Positions 8,446 to 17,365 of a stretch of DNA of 64,000 nucleotides are shown in pieces. Below the pieces are notes generated by a model. That model did no database searches. It saw only the letters and a list, made by a program, of their open reading frames with translations, and had not been told where the DNA came from. Both the position numbers and the translations under genes were made by a program. Position 1 is the first letter of the stretch. The number at the start of each line of letters is the position of its first letter. The stretch covers positions 1,941,001-2,005,000 of the forward strand of contig JACKOH010000001.1 of assembly GCA_024234395.1 (NCBI GenBank), in the 5' to 3' direction. The DNA is from Pseudomonadales bacterium (GTDB taxonomy: Bacteria; Pseudomonadota; Gammaproteobacteria; Pseudomonadales; Pseudohongiellaceae).

Positions 8446-11280
8446 ATGGACAAGATTTTCGTCAGGGGTGCCCGCACCCATAACCTCAAGAACATCAACA
8501 TCACCATCCCCCGCGATCAGCTCGTGGTGATCACCGGGCTGTCGGGTTCGGGTAAGTCTTCGCTGGCTTTCGACACTCTCTATGCCGAGGGACAGCGTCG
8601 TTACGTGGAATCCCTCTCCACCTATGCACGGCAGTTTCTGTCGATGATGGAGAAGCCGGACATCGACCATATCGAGGGACTCTCGCCGGCCATTTCCATC
8701 GAGCAGAAGTCCACCTCGCACAATCCGCGTTCCACGGTGGGAACCATCACCGAGATCTACGATTACCTGCGACTGCTGTTTGCGCGGGTCGGCGAACCCC
8801 ATTGTCCCGATCACGGTCTCAAGCTGGAAGCGCAGACAGTCAGCCAGATGGTCGATCAGGTCCTGGCCCTGCCGGAGGGCAGCCGGGTGATGGTGCTGGC
8901 ACCGATTATCCGCGACCGCAAGGGCGAACACCTGCACGTGTTCAGTGAACTGAAAACCAGCGGTTTCATTCGCGCCCGGGTCGACGGTCTGGTCTGCGAA
9001 ATCGAGTATCCGCCAACCCTGGAGAAGAACAAGAAACACAACATCGAAGTGGTGGTCGACCGGCTCAAGGTCAAGGAGGGCATCGAGCAGCGCCTGGCGG
9101 AAAGCTTTGAAACCGCCCTGCAACTGGCCGACGGCCTGGCCCTGGTGAGCTTCATGGAGGATGGCGGCAAACAGCCTGACCTGGTGTTTTCCTCGCTGTT
9201 CGCCTGCCCCAAGTGCGGACACAGCATCAGCGAACTGGAGCCGCGGCTTTTTTCATTCAACAACCCGGCCGGTGCCTGCTCCAGTTGCGATGGCCTGGGC
9301 ATGAAGCAGTATTTCGATGAGCAGCGCATCGTGGTGGATTCCGGGCTGTCGCTGGCGGAAGGCGCCATACGCGGCTGGGATCGCCGCAACATGTATTACT
9401 TCCAGATGCTCAATTCCCTGGCTGACCATTACGGTTTCAAGCTGGACAAGCCGTTCGCCAAGCTGAGCAAGAAACACCGCGACGTGATCCTGACCGGCAG
9501 CAAGGGCGAGAGTATCGATTTCCAATTCATCAACGATCGCGGCGACATGGTGATTCGCAGTCATCCCTTCGAGGGCATCCTGCCCAACATGGAACGGCGC
9601 TACCGGGAAACCGAATCGTCCATGGTCAGGGAGGAACTGGCCAAGTACCTGAGCTCTCAATCCTGCCCTGACTGCCAGGGCACGCGCCTGCGCCGGGATG
9701 CCCGTCATGTTCTGATCCAGGGGCACAATCTGCCCACCATCACCGAGATGACCGTGGCCCAGTCGGCTGCCTACTTCCAGGCTCTGAAGCTGAAAGGCAA
9801 GCAGGCCAGAATCGCCGAGAAAATTCTCAAGGAACTGCAGGCACGGCTGCAATTTCTGGTGGACGTGGGCCTTAACTACCTGACCCTGAGCCGCAGTGCG
9901 GAGACCCTGTCCGGTGGCGAAGCCCAGCGCATCCGCCTGGCCAGCCAGATCGGGGCCGGCCTGGTCGGAGTCATGTACATCCTTGACGAACCGTCCATCG
10001 GCCTGCATCAGCGGGACAACGACCGGCTGCTCAACACCCTGTTTCACCTGCGCGACCTGGGCAATACGGTAATCGTGGTGGAACATGACGAAGAAGCGAT
10101 CCGCAGCGCCGATCACATCATCGATATCGGACCCGGCGCCGGCGTCCATGGCGGCCATATTGTCGCCGAAGGAAAGCTGCGCGACATCATCAAATCCGAG
10201 CAGTCCCTGACCGGCCGGTTTCTGTCCGGCAAGGAATGCATCGCCGTTCCAGAACAGCGCGTCAACGTCGATAAAAAACGGCTGCTTTCCCTTAAAGGCG
10301 CCAGGGGTAATAATTTACGAAAAGTCGACCTGGAGATACCGATCGGACTTTTCACCTGTGTAACCGGTGTCTCCGGATCCGGGAAATCGACGCTCATCAA
10401 CAGCACGCTGTACCCGATTACGGCCACCCGGCTGAACAAGGCCACTTCGTTAAACGCCGCGCCGTATGACGAGATCCTGGGCCTGGAACAGCTGGACAAG
10501 GTGGTCGATATCGATCAGAGTCCGATCGGCCGCACACCCCGCTCCAATCCGGCTACCTATACCGGGATATTCACCCCGGTCCGCGATCTGTTTGCCGGCA
10601 CCCAGGAAGCCCGGGCGCGCGGCTACAAGCCAGGGCGCTTCAGTTTCAACGTGAAGGGCGGACGTTGCGAAGCCTGTCAGGGCGATGGCGTGGTCAAAGT
10701 GGAAATGCACTTCCTGCCGGATATCTACGTGGCCTGCGATGTGTGTCGTGGCAAGCGCTACAACCGGGAAACCCTGGAAGTCACCTACAAGGGCAGGAAC
10801 ATCAGCGAAGTGCTGGATATGACCATCGAGGACGCCGCCGACTTTTTCAGCTCGGTGCCCGCCATTGCCCGCAAGCTGCAGACCCTGATCGACGTGGGCC
10901 TGGCCTACATCTGCCTGGGCCAGGCGGCCACCACCCTGTCCGGTGGCGAGGCCCAGCGGGTCAAGCTGTCCCGGGAACTGTCCAAGCGGGATACCGGGAA
11001 TACCCTGTACATACTCGACGAACCCACCACCGGGCTGCATTTCCAGGATATCCGCCAGTTGCTCAAGGTCCTGCATCATCTGCGCGACCAGGGTAATACC
11101 ATCGTTGTGATCGAACATAACCTGGACGTCATCAAGACTGCTGACTGGATCGTCGATCTGGGTCCCGAGGGAGGGAGCGACGGGGGTCAGATTATCGCCA
11201 CCGGAACCCCGGAGCAGCTGGCCAGGGCCAAAGGTTCCCATACTGGTTTCTACATGAAGAAAATCCTCTCCGGGCGCTGA
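8446..11280 (+). CDS. uvrA: excinuclease ABC subunit A
   Basis: DNA damage sensor of nucleotide excision repair, 944 aa, cytoplasmic, acting with UvrB. It has two ABC ATPase modules. The first Walker A is GLSGSGKSS near residue 31. A zinc module CPKC...CSSC follows near 256-283. The first signature is LSGGEAQR near 488. The second module has Walker A GVSGSGKST near 644, a second zinc module CEAC...CDVC near 743-769, signature LSGGEAQR and Walker B LYILDEPTTGLHF. Length and domain order are standard. The start MDKIFVRGARTHNLKN matches the family. It is divergent from ssb, with a repeat-filled spacer. Confidence 0.98.
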   Translation: MDKIFVRGARTHNLKNINITIPRDQLVVITGLSGSGKSSLAFDTLYAEGQRRYVESLSTYARQFLSMMEKPDIDHIEGLSPAISIEQKSTSHNPRSTVGTITEIYDYLRLLFARVGEPHCPDHGLKLEAQTVSQMVDQVLALPEGSRVMVLAPIIRDRKGEHLHVFSELKTSGFIRARVDGLVCEIEYPPTLEKNKKHNIEVVVDRLKVKEGIEQRLAESFETALQLADGLALVSFMEDGGKQPDLVFSSLFACPKCGHSISELEPRLFSFNNPAGACSSCDGLGMKQYFDEQRIVVDSGLSLAEGAIRGWDRRNMYYFQMLNSLADHYGFKLDKPFAKLSKKHRDVILTGSKGESIDFQFINDRGDMVIRSHPFEGILPNMERRYRETESSMVREELAKYLSSQSCPDCQGTRLRRDARHVLIQGHNLPTITEMTVAQSAAYFQALKLKGKQARIAEKILKELQARLQFLVDVGLNYLTLSRSAETLSGGEAQRIRLASQIGAGLVGVMYILDEPSIGLHQRDNDRLLNTLFHLRDLGNTVIVVEHDEEAIRSADHIIDIGPGAGVHGGHIVAEGKLRDIIKSEQSLTGRFLSGKECIAVPEQRVNVDKKRLLSLKGARGNNLRKVDLEIPIGLFTCVTGVSGSGKSTLINSTLYPITATRLNKATSLNAAPYDEILGLEQLDKVVDIDQSPIGRTPRSNPATYTGIFTPVRDLFAGTQEARARGYKPGRFSFNVKGGRCEACQGDGVVKVEMHFLPDIYVACDVCRGKRYNRETLEVTYKGRNISEVLDMTIEDAADFFSSVPAIARKLQTLIDVGLAYICLGQAATTLSGGEAQRVKLSRELSKRDTGNTLYILDEPTTGLHFQDIRQLLKVLHHLRDQGNTIVVIEHNLDVIKTADWIVDLGPEGGSDGGQIIATGTPEQLARAKGSHTGFYMKKILSGR

Positions 11281-11578
11281 TTATGACCACACGTAATGTG
11301 AGGGCTTGGACAGTCGGCGGCTGATTGAATGCCCCTGTTGTTTTCAGGGCTATTCGGTCGCCCCGGGGTGAAAATGTAACAGTCTGTAATAATATTGTCC
11401 GGAATCGCCAGACAAGCCCGGTTTCCGGGCCTCCAGCCTCTCTCAAACCCTTCATTCAGTTGCATTTTCAAGCGGAAAATCGTAGCCTTTGAAGCAGGTA
11501 TATTTGCCAATGCCAAAGCTACCCCGCGTCGTGGCCCGAAAGAGTTGCGACCACTCCTCAAAACAATGAAACGGAGCA

Positions 11579-12169
11579 ATGTCAGTGAACCTTAAACTAA
11601 CACGCAGACGTTTTATCAAGGGGGTAATTTTCTCCGGCGCCGCGGCTTCCACCGGTGCCAGTTTTTACCTTGCGAATGCCCAGTCCGGGCAGAACGCCGC
11701 CGAGCGCTTGATAACACTCAACATAAACGGGCGATCCAGGCCTGTTGATGTCATGCCTACCGAGACCCTAGCCTACACCCTTCGCTACAAGCTGAATATG
11801 ACCGGCACCAAAATCGGTTGTAACCGCGGCGAATGCGGTGCCTGCACAGTCCACATCGACGGCGTTCCCAACTACTCGTGCTCGGTCCTCAGCGCCAATA
11901 TGCGCGACCGGGAAGTCACCACCATCGAAGGCATCAAAGCCGCCGATGGCACGCTGCATCCGGTACAACAGGCTTTCATCGACGAGAATGCACCGCAATG
12001 CGGCTTCTGCACACCGGGACAGGTGATGTCGGCGGTAGCCCTGCTGCGGGACAACCCCAGGCCGACCCAGGAAGAAGCCATTCACGCCATGTCCGGCAAT
12101 CTGTGCCGATGTGGTGCCTATGAACACTATCTGAGAGGCGTGATGCGCGCCTCGGGGCAACTAGTATGA
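11579..12169 (+). CDS. Tat-exported (2Fe-2S) subunit of xanthine-oxidase-family hydroxylase
   Basis: Small electron-transfer subunit, 196 aa. The N-terminus carries a twin-arginine signal (TRRRFIKG, residues 8-15) and a hydrophobic stretch, so the complex is probably folded in the cytoplasm and exported. The plant-type 2Fe-2S cluster uses Cys81, 86, 89 and 101 (CNRGECGACT). The second cluster uses Cys141, 144, 176 and 178 (CGFC, CRC). Its stop overlaps the start of the Mo subunit by 4 bases. Only this subunit has a Tat signal, which implies hitch-hiker export of the other two, as in E. coli PaoABC. The substrate is unknown: aldehydes or N-heterocycles are the family's usual ones. Confidence 0.93.
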   Translation: MSVNLKLTRRRFIKGVIFSGAAASTGASFYLANAQSGQNAAERLITLNINGRSRPVDVMPTETLAYTLRYKLNMTGTKIGCNRGECGACTVHIDGVPNYSCSVLSANMRDREVTTIEGIKAADGTLHPVQQAFIDENAPQCGFCTPGQVMSAVALLRDNPRPTQEEAIHAMSGNLCRCGAYEHYLRGVMRASGQLV

Positions 12170-14601
12170 CGATGCACATAGGAAAAGACTTCACACCGCC
12201 TGATGTGCCTGGCAAGGTCACAGGTGAAATCAAGTACGCTGAAGATCACAAGCGCGAAGGTATGGTCTTCGCCCGGATCCTGACCAGCCCCATGCCCAGC
12301 GGCCGGGTCGTCAATATCGACACCTCTGCGGCACTGCGCATGGACGGCGTGGTCGGCATCATCACGGCCAATGACCTGCCGCCGGTACCACCGCCCGGCA
12401 ATCCGGCCCTGGCATCCGATTACGTGACTTTCGTGGGCCAGCCGATTCTGGCGGTCGCCGCAGTCACCGAGGAAATCGCCGAGACCGCGCTGTCGCGAAT
12501 CCGCGTCGATTTTGAACGCCGCAACTTCGTGGTCGACCCACTGGTGAGCCTGTCCCCGGGTGGCGCGACAGCGTATCCGGAAGGCAACGCCCTGGTGCGC
12601 ACCACGGAAGAAGGACCGGAAGGTGCCCCCATCGTCGGTGCTCAGATTCAGGACATCAAGTGGCCCCGCGCTGCGATCGACAATCTGCGCGCCGGACGTG
12701 AGCCCGCGGACGGCAAGTTCACCCAGGAATGGGCCTACGGCGATATCGAAGCCGGTTTCGCCGACAGTGCGGTAGTCGTTGAAGAGCCGTTCGTGACCAT
12801 GGGGTATCCCCACCATTCCCTGGAATCGCGCACCTGTATGGCCTACTGGGAAAACGGCAAGTGCTACTTTGCCGGCTCCTCCCAGAGCCAGAGTGCCAAT
12901 GACCTGGGCCTGGCCCGGATGCTCAATATCGATCCCGCCAACCTGGTGTTCATCAACGAAGCCACCGGTGGCGGTTTCGGCTCCAAGATCGGTCCCTATC
13001 CGTACATGGCCATCACCGGCAACCTGTCGCGCATGCTGAACCGACCGGTTCAGACCCGCATTACCCGTGAGCAGGAGTTCTACATCGGCTCCGCCCGCTC
13101 CGGCATGCAGGGCTGGATCAAGGTGGGTGTCAAGGCCAATGGCAAGGTCGCTGCTGTCGACCTGGTGATCGTCAACGACGCTGGCGCCAATGGCGGTGGC
13201 AGCGGCAATTCCTCGGCCCAGCACGTGACCGTGGCCTACCAGCCTGAATCCATGCGTTTCCGGGGCATTGAAGTCTACACCAACACGACTCCGCGGGGCG
13301 CTCAGCGCGGCCCGGGCCAGAACGAAATGGCTTCGGTTCTGTCGCCGATCATGGACAAGGCAGCCCGCCAGCTGGGCATGGATCGCATCGCTTTCCGCCG
13401 CGTCAATGCCATCAACAGTGACGGCTTCCAGGGTGGCAGTCGGGGACCGGTGACCAGCGCTTTCGTCAACGAAGCCCTGGATCAGGGTGCCCGCCTGTTT
13501 GGCTGGCAGGAAAAGATGAATCAACCCAAGCGCAATGGCAGCAAGGTGCGCGGAGTGGGTGTCGGTATCGGCTTCCACGGTGCCGGCAGCCGCGGCTACG
13601 ACGGGTTGGTGCGCATCGCACCGGATGGCAAGGTGCACATCCACAGTGGTGTCGGCAACCTGGGTACCTATTCCTATGCGGCCACCAGCCGGGCTGCCGC
13701 CGAGGCGCTGCAGGTGCCCTGGGAAAACTGCGAAATTCATCGCGGCAGAACCGATGAGCACCTGCCTCACAGTTCCGGCCAGGGTGGCAGTAACACCATC
13801 TTCACCCACAGCCGTGCCAACTGGGTTGCTGCCCAGGATGCCATTGCCAAGCTGAAGGAAATCGCCGCAGCCGAACTGGGTGGATCCGCCGACGATTACG
13901 AGATCGGCGGCGAGCGCGTGTTCCGCAGCAGTAACCCGAGTCAGGGCCTGAGTTATGCTGACGCAGCCCAGCGCGCTATCGCCATGGGCGGCAAATACAG
14001 CGGCATGGAATACCCCGACGACATCAATCCGATCACCCAGCGTGCCGTGGAAGGCCTGCAGGGTACCGGGCTGGTCGGCGTGGCACGGGACAACATCCCC
14101 GGCCAGGGCACTCCTCCAGGCATTCAGGTAGGATTCTGTGAAATCGAACTGGACCTGGATACCGGCAAGTTCAAGATCCTGGATTACGCCATGGTGGCCG
14201 ATTGCGGTACCGTGGTGCATCCCAAGAACTTCGAGAACGCCATGCGCGGCGGCGCAGTCTGGGGAGTCGGTCTGTCAACTCTGGAGCGCCATGTGTATGA
14301 CCCGCAGAACGGCCTGCCGGCCAACGTGGGTCTGTACCAGAGCAAGCCGCCGACCTACAAGGACGTCGCGCTCGACACCAAGATCGCCGCTGTGAACATT
14401 CCCGATCCGCAGAACCCGGTGGGTGGACGCGGCATTGGTGAACCGACCCAGGGTGCTTCGGCGTCAGCCCTGGCCAGCGCCATATCCGATGCCTTGGACG
14501 GGCACCTGTTCAACACGTCTCCGACCACTACGGATATGATCATCAATCACTTGGCTGGTAACACCTACAGTTCCAAGACTCTGAAAACAAATACATTCTG
14601 A
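12166..14601 (+). CDS. molybdopterin-binding subunit of xanthine-oxidase-family hydroxylase
   Basis: Large catalytic subunit, 811 aa. It begins with the a/b hammerhead domain (VPGKVTGEIKYAEDHKREGMVFARILTSP is the characteristic entry, residues about 10-40). It then contains the Moco-binding motifs ATGGGFGSK, PRGAQRGPGQNEMA and SGQGGSNTIFTHS. Near the C-terminus is GGRGIGEPTQGASASA, whose Glu in GIGEP corresponds to the conserved catalytic base. RGPG in place of RAPG is common in the bacterial aldehyde/isoquinoline branch. There is no own signal peptide. Gene order FeS-Mo-FAD differs from paoABC (FeS-FAD-Mo). No XdhC/PaoD-type sulfuration chaperone is adjacent. The exact substrate is not predictable. 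Confidence 0.94.
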   Translation: MTMHIGKDFTPPDVPGKVTGEIKYAEDHKREGMVFARILTSPMPSGRVVNIDTSAALRMDGVVGIITANDLPPVPPPGNPALASDYVTFVGQPILAVAAVTEEIAETALSRIRVDFERRNFVVDPLVSLSPGGATAYPEGNALVRTTEEGPEGAPIVGAQIQDIKWPRAAIDNLRAGREPADGKFTQEWAYGDIEAGFADSAVVVEEPFVTMGYPHHSLESRTCMAYWENGKCYFAGSSQSQSANDLGLARMLNIDPANLVFINEATGGGFGSKIGPYPYMAITGNLSRMLNRPVQTRITREQEFYIGSARSGMQGWIKVGVKANGKVAAVDLVIVNDAGANGGGSGNSSAQHVTVAYQPESMRFRGIEVYTNTTPRGAQRGPGQNEMASVLSPIMDKAARQLGMDRIAFRRVNAINSDGFQGGSRGPVTSAFVNEALDQGARLFGWQEKMNQPKRNGSKVRGVGVGIGFHGAGSRGYDGLVRIAPDGKVHIHSGVGNLGTYSYAATSRAAAEALQVPWENCEIHRGRTDEHLPHSSGQGGSNTIFTHSRANWVAAQDAIAKLKEIAAAELGGSADDYEIGGERVFRSSNPSQGLSYADAAQRAIAMGGKYSGMEYPDDINPITQRAVEGLQGTGLVGVARDNIPGQGTPPGIQVGFCEIELDLDTGKFKILDYAMVADCGTVVHPKNFENAMRGGAVWGVGLSTLERHVYDPQNGLPANVGLYQSKPPTYKDVALDTKIAAVNIPDPQNPVGGRGIGEPTQGASASALASAISDALDGHLFNTSPTTTDMIINHLAGNTYSSKTLKTNTF

Positions 14602-14609
14602 GGTCCACT

Positions 14610-15599
14610 ATGCCATCATATGACGTAATGCCAAATATGGAGCTCTACCAGCCTGCGCGGGTAGAGGAAGCTCTCGACATAGCTGACCGACTGGCTGAAA
14701 GGGGTTGGTTGGTAGGCGGTGGTCAGGACACTTACGGCTGGTTGAAGGATCGTGCCAAGTCGGCCGAAGCCCTGATCGACCTGAGCGGAATCGAGTCCCT
14801 GCGTGGCATCAGGGAAACCGCTGACGGTATCGAGATCGGCGCCCTGACGACGCTGACCGAGATTGCCAACAATCCCCTGATTCAGGAGCGCTATGCACTG
14901 CTTTCCGACGCTGCCGGAGTGGTTGCGAGTCCCCAGATTCGCAACATCGGTACGATCGGCGGCAACCTGTCCCAGGACGTTCGCTGCTGGTACTACCGCA
15001 GAGGCCTGTCCTGCTATCGGGCCGGCGGTAACCTGTGCTACGCCGACACCCCGGAAGGCATGAACCGCGAACACTCGCTGTTTGAAACCAGCCGCTGTGT
15101 AGCTGCCAGTCCGTCCGATACGGCGCCGGCCGTAGTCGCCCTGGATGCCACCATGGTCATCCGCAACGTGGACGGTGAACGTACCGTTTCCGCTGAAGAC
15201 TACTTTGTCGGTCCCGCCGTGGATATTGAAAACACCACGGTACTGCGTCCGGGCGAGATTCTCACCGCCGTGCGGATCCCGTCAACCTGGGCCAATGCCA
15301 CTTTCTACTTTGAAAAAGTCGCCGATCGGAACGTCTGGGATTTCTCCCTGGTGAACATCGCTGCGGCCTTTCAGATCAGTGGCGGCACCATCCAGAACAG
15401 CCGTATCGTCGCCGGTGCCGTCCAGGCAACTCCGCGGCGGCTGACCCGGGTGGAAAATGCAGTTCGTGGTCAGGCCCGTACTGCTGCAACCGGCGAGTCC
15501 GTTGCTGCACTGGCCGCCGAAGGAGCCCGCGTGCTGGCTCATAACGGCTACAAGGTACCGTTGTTGCAGAATCTGGTAAAACGCTCACTGAGCGCCTGA
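14610..15599 (+). CDS. FAD-binding subunit with extra 4Fe-4S site
   Basis: Medium subunit of the same hydroxylase, 329 aa, passing electrons through FAD. The FAD-binding PCMH-type fold is shown by RGWLVGGGQDTYGWLKD and by the pair ASPQIRNIGTIGGNLSQD. After it come Cys126, Cys135, Cys143 and Cys163 (RCWYYRRGLSCYR, NLC, SRCVAASPSD). This loop matches the one that holds a 4Fe-4S cluster in PaoB and in 4-hydroxybenzoyl-CoA reductase beta. It starts 8 bases after the Mo subunit's stop, and a strong terminator follows. The cluster is inferred from spacing alone. Confidence 0.92.
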   Translation: MPSYDVMPNMELYQPARVEEALDIADRLAERGWLVGGGQDTYGWLKDRAKSAEALIDLSGIESLRGIRETADGIEIGALTTLTEIANNPLIQERYALLSDAAGVVASPQIRNIGTIGGNLSQDVRCWYYRRGLSCYRAGGNLCYADTPEGMNREHSLFETSRCVAASPSDTAPAVVALDATMVIRNVDGERTVSAEDYFVGPAVDIENTTVLRPGEILTAVRIPSTWANATFYFEKVADRNVWDFSLVNIAAAFQISGGTIQNSRIVAGAVQATPRRLTRVENAVRGQARTAATGESVAALAAEGARVLAHNGYKVPLLQNLVKRSLSA

Positions 15600-15618
15600 C
15601 AGACACTGTCTTGAAGAG

Positions 15619-15653
15619 AAAAAAAGGCCGGCAAAATTGCCGGCCTTTTTTTT
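15619..15653 (+). terminator. rho-independent terminator of the hydroxylase operon
   Basis: GGCCGGCAAAATTGCCGGCC hairpin (15626-15645) preceded by an A-run and followed by eight T residues. It closes the uptake of transcription from the three-subunit hydroxylase genes 20 bases after the stop codon. The A-run on the other side would also allow termination of minus-strand transcripts, such as that of the 42-aa gene. Confidence 0.93.
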
Positions 15654-15732
15654 GCCCTGTGAGCTGATTACCTGCTTGTGCCGGTACTTATCTGTCGCCG
15701 TACCTGTCTACCGGTAAGAGGTGGAGTCCGCT

Positions 15733-15861
15733 TTAGAAAAGCAGGCCGCCCACTACATAGCCAGTTAACATGATGGCCACATAGCAGAGAAAAATCCTCA
15801 CTGCCACCGGTCCCAGTTTCGCTGTTCTTTCCTGTGAATGCGCATGTGCATGTGCTGCCAT
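15733..15861 (-). CDS. small His-rich single-pass membrane protein (42 aa)
   Basis: Short gene easily missed by gene callers. The product is 42 residues: an N-terminus with alternating His (MAAHAHAHSQERTAK), then one hydrophobic helix of about 22 residues (VRIFLCYVAIMLTGYVVGGLLF) running to the very end. An excellent ribosome site AGGAGAGG lies about 7 bases before the ATG. It is divergent from ppnN and runs towards the terminator at 15.62-15.65 kb. The topology is N-in or N-out with no C-terminal tail. The function is not recognised; the His repeat could bind metal or heme, which is speculation. Confidence 0.65.
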   Translation of the reverse strand: MAAHAHAHSQERTAKLGPVAVRIFLCYVAIMLTGYVVGGLLF

Positions 15862-15972
15862 CTTGGCCTCTCCTGCGATAAGATTTATGACAAGGCAAAG
15901 GATAAAAGAGCCAGGTTATGGCGCATTGATACAAATCAGTCTTTAGCAACCTCGCATCAGCAGGACCCAGGA

Positions 15973-17346
15973 TTGGACAAAATCAAAGAATGTTACGTCA
16001 GGCCCTCCACCAGCCTTAACCTGCTTTCTCACCAGGAAATCAGGGTGGCGATGGAAACCACCGAAGAAGTTTTCCAGACCTTTCGCGACTGCGCCCTGGC
16101 GGTGCTGAATACCGGCAACGAAACAGACGACCCGGACCTGATGCTGAAGGAATTCGCCGACTTCAGGGTGGAAATAGTCCCCGAATCCAGAGGCATCAAG
16201 TTGCGGGTGCAGAATGCCCCGGCTTCCGCCTTTGTGGATGGCAGAATGATCAAGGGGATAGAACAGCATCTGTTTTCCGCGCTACGCGATATCGTCTATA
16301 CCCAGGCAAAGATAGAAAGCCTGGGCGGCTTTGACATATCCAGCGGCGCGGGCATCACCGACACCGTGTTCAGGATTTTGCGCAACGCCAATGTGGTTAA
16401 GCCCAATCAGGCCCCTCAGCTGGTGGTGTGCTGGGGCGGCCACGCCATCAGCCGCGAGGAATATAACTACACCAAGGAGGTTGGTTACGAACTGGGGTTG
16501 CGAGGCCTGGATATCGCCACCGGGTGCGGTATCGGCGCCATGAAAGGGCCCATGAAGGGAGCCATGATCGGCCACGCCAAGCAGAATATTACCGACGGCC
16601 GCTACGTCGGTATCACCGAGCCCGGCATCATCGCCTCCGAATCGCCCAATCCCTCGGTTAATCAGCTGGTCATTCTGCCAGATATTGAAAAGCGCCTGGA
16701 AGCATTCGTACGGCTGGCGCACGCCATCGTAGTGTTTCCCGGTGGAGTCGGAACCATCGAAGAGATTCTCTATCTGCTCGGCGTTCTGATGCGTGAGGAA
16801 AACCGTTCGATACCGGTACCGATACTCTTTACGGCACCGGCAGGTTACGAAGAGTACTTCGCCTCGGTCGACAACTTTTTGCGAACCACCCTCGGCGAAT
16901 CGGTCGCCGCCTATTATCAGATCATCAACGCCAATCCGTCCCTGGTAGCCCAGCTCGCACGCCGCAACCTGAACCAGGTTGTCGCCCATCGGCGCCGCAG
17001 CGATGAATCCTATTCGTTTAATTGGCAACTGGGTATTCCAGAATCCATGCAGTCACCGTTTCGGGTGAGTCACGATGCCATGGCGCAATTACGATTGTTC
17101 AGGGACCAGCCGGCCGCACAGTTTGTGGCCGATCTGCGCCGTGCGTTTTCCGGAATCGTGGCAGGAAATGTGAAACCTTATGGAATCAGGCAGGTTGAAC
17201 AGTTCGGACCCTACAAGTTGCAGGGTGATCCTCACATCATGCGAGCCATCGATACCCTGCTGACGGAATGTGTGGCCAGCCAGCGAATGAAAATCGGTTC
17301 CGGAAGTTACCGGCCCTGCTATGAACTGGTCACAGTAGAATCGTAA
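15973..17346 (+). CDS. ppnN: nucleotide 5'-monophosphate nucleosidase PpnN (LOG family)
   Basis: Hydrolyses purine and pyrimidine nucleoside monophosphates to base and ribose phosphate. In E. coli it is controlled by (p)ppGpp. The product aligns with E. coli PpnN (YgdH) throughout: an N-terminal DUF4478-like region, then LOG motifs CWGGHAISREEY, GCGIGAMKGPMKGA and FPGGVGTIEE, and C-terminal RRAFSGIVAGNVKPYGIRQ and QFGPYKLQGD. The first ATG in frame with good homology is at 16051, but similarity (RPSTSLNLLSHQEI) starts upstream of it. I therefore chose TTG at 15973, giving 457 aa against 454 in E. coli. The ribosome site is weak, so the start is uncertain. Confidence 0.9.
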   Translation: MDKIKECYVRPSTSLNLLSHQEIRVAMETTEEVFQTFRDCALAVLNTGNETDDPDLMLKEFADFRVEIVPESRGIKLRVQNAPASAFVDGRMIKGIEQHLFSALRDIVYTQAKIESLGGFDISSGAGITDTVFRILRNANVVKPNQAPQLVVCWGGHAISREEYNYTKEVGYELGLRGLDIATGCGIGAMKGPMKGAMIGHAKQNITDGRYVGITEPGIIASESPNPSVNQLVILPDIEKRLEAFVRLAHAIVVFPGGVGTIEEILYLLGVLMREENRSIPVPILFTAPAGYEEYFASVDNFLRTTLGESVAAYYQIINANPSLVAQLARRNLNQVVAHRRRSDESYSFNWQLGIPESMQSPFRVSHDAMAQLRLFRDQPAAQFVADLRRAFSGIVAGNVKPYGIRQVEQFGPYKLQGDPHIMRAIDTLLTECVASQRMKIGSGSYRPCYELVTVES

Positions 17347-17365
17347 CCTTGCTGAACAGACCCGT

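Noticed and set aside
12127..14220. 697-aa open frame on the minus strand
   Set aside because: It is antisense to the Mo subunit gene, whose protein has clear conserved motifs. The long frame is a by-product of GC-rich codon bias.
15838..15972. N-terminal extension of PpnN from ATG 15838
   Set aside because: It would add 45 residues without similarity to PpnN and would overlap the divergent 42-aa gene's ribosome site. Homology starts near 15990.
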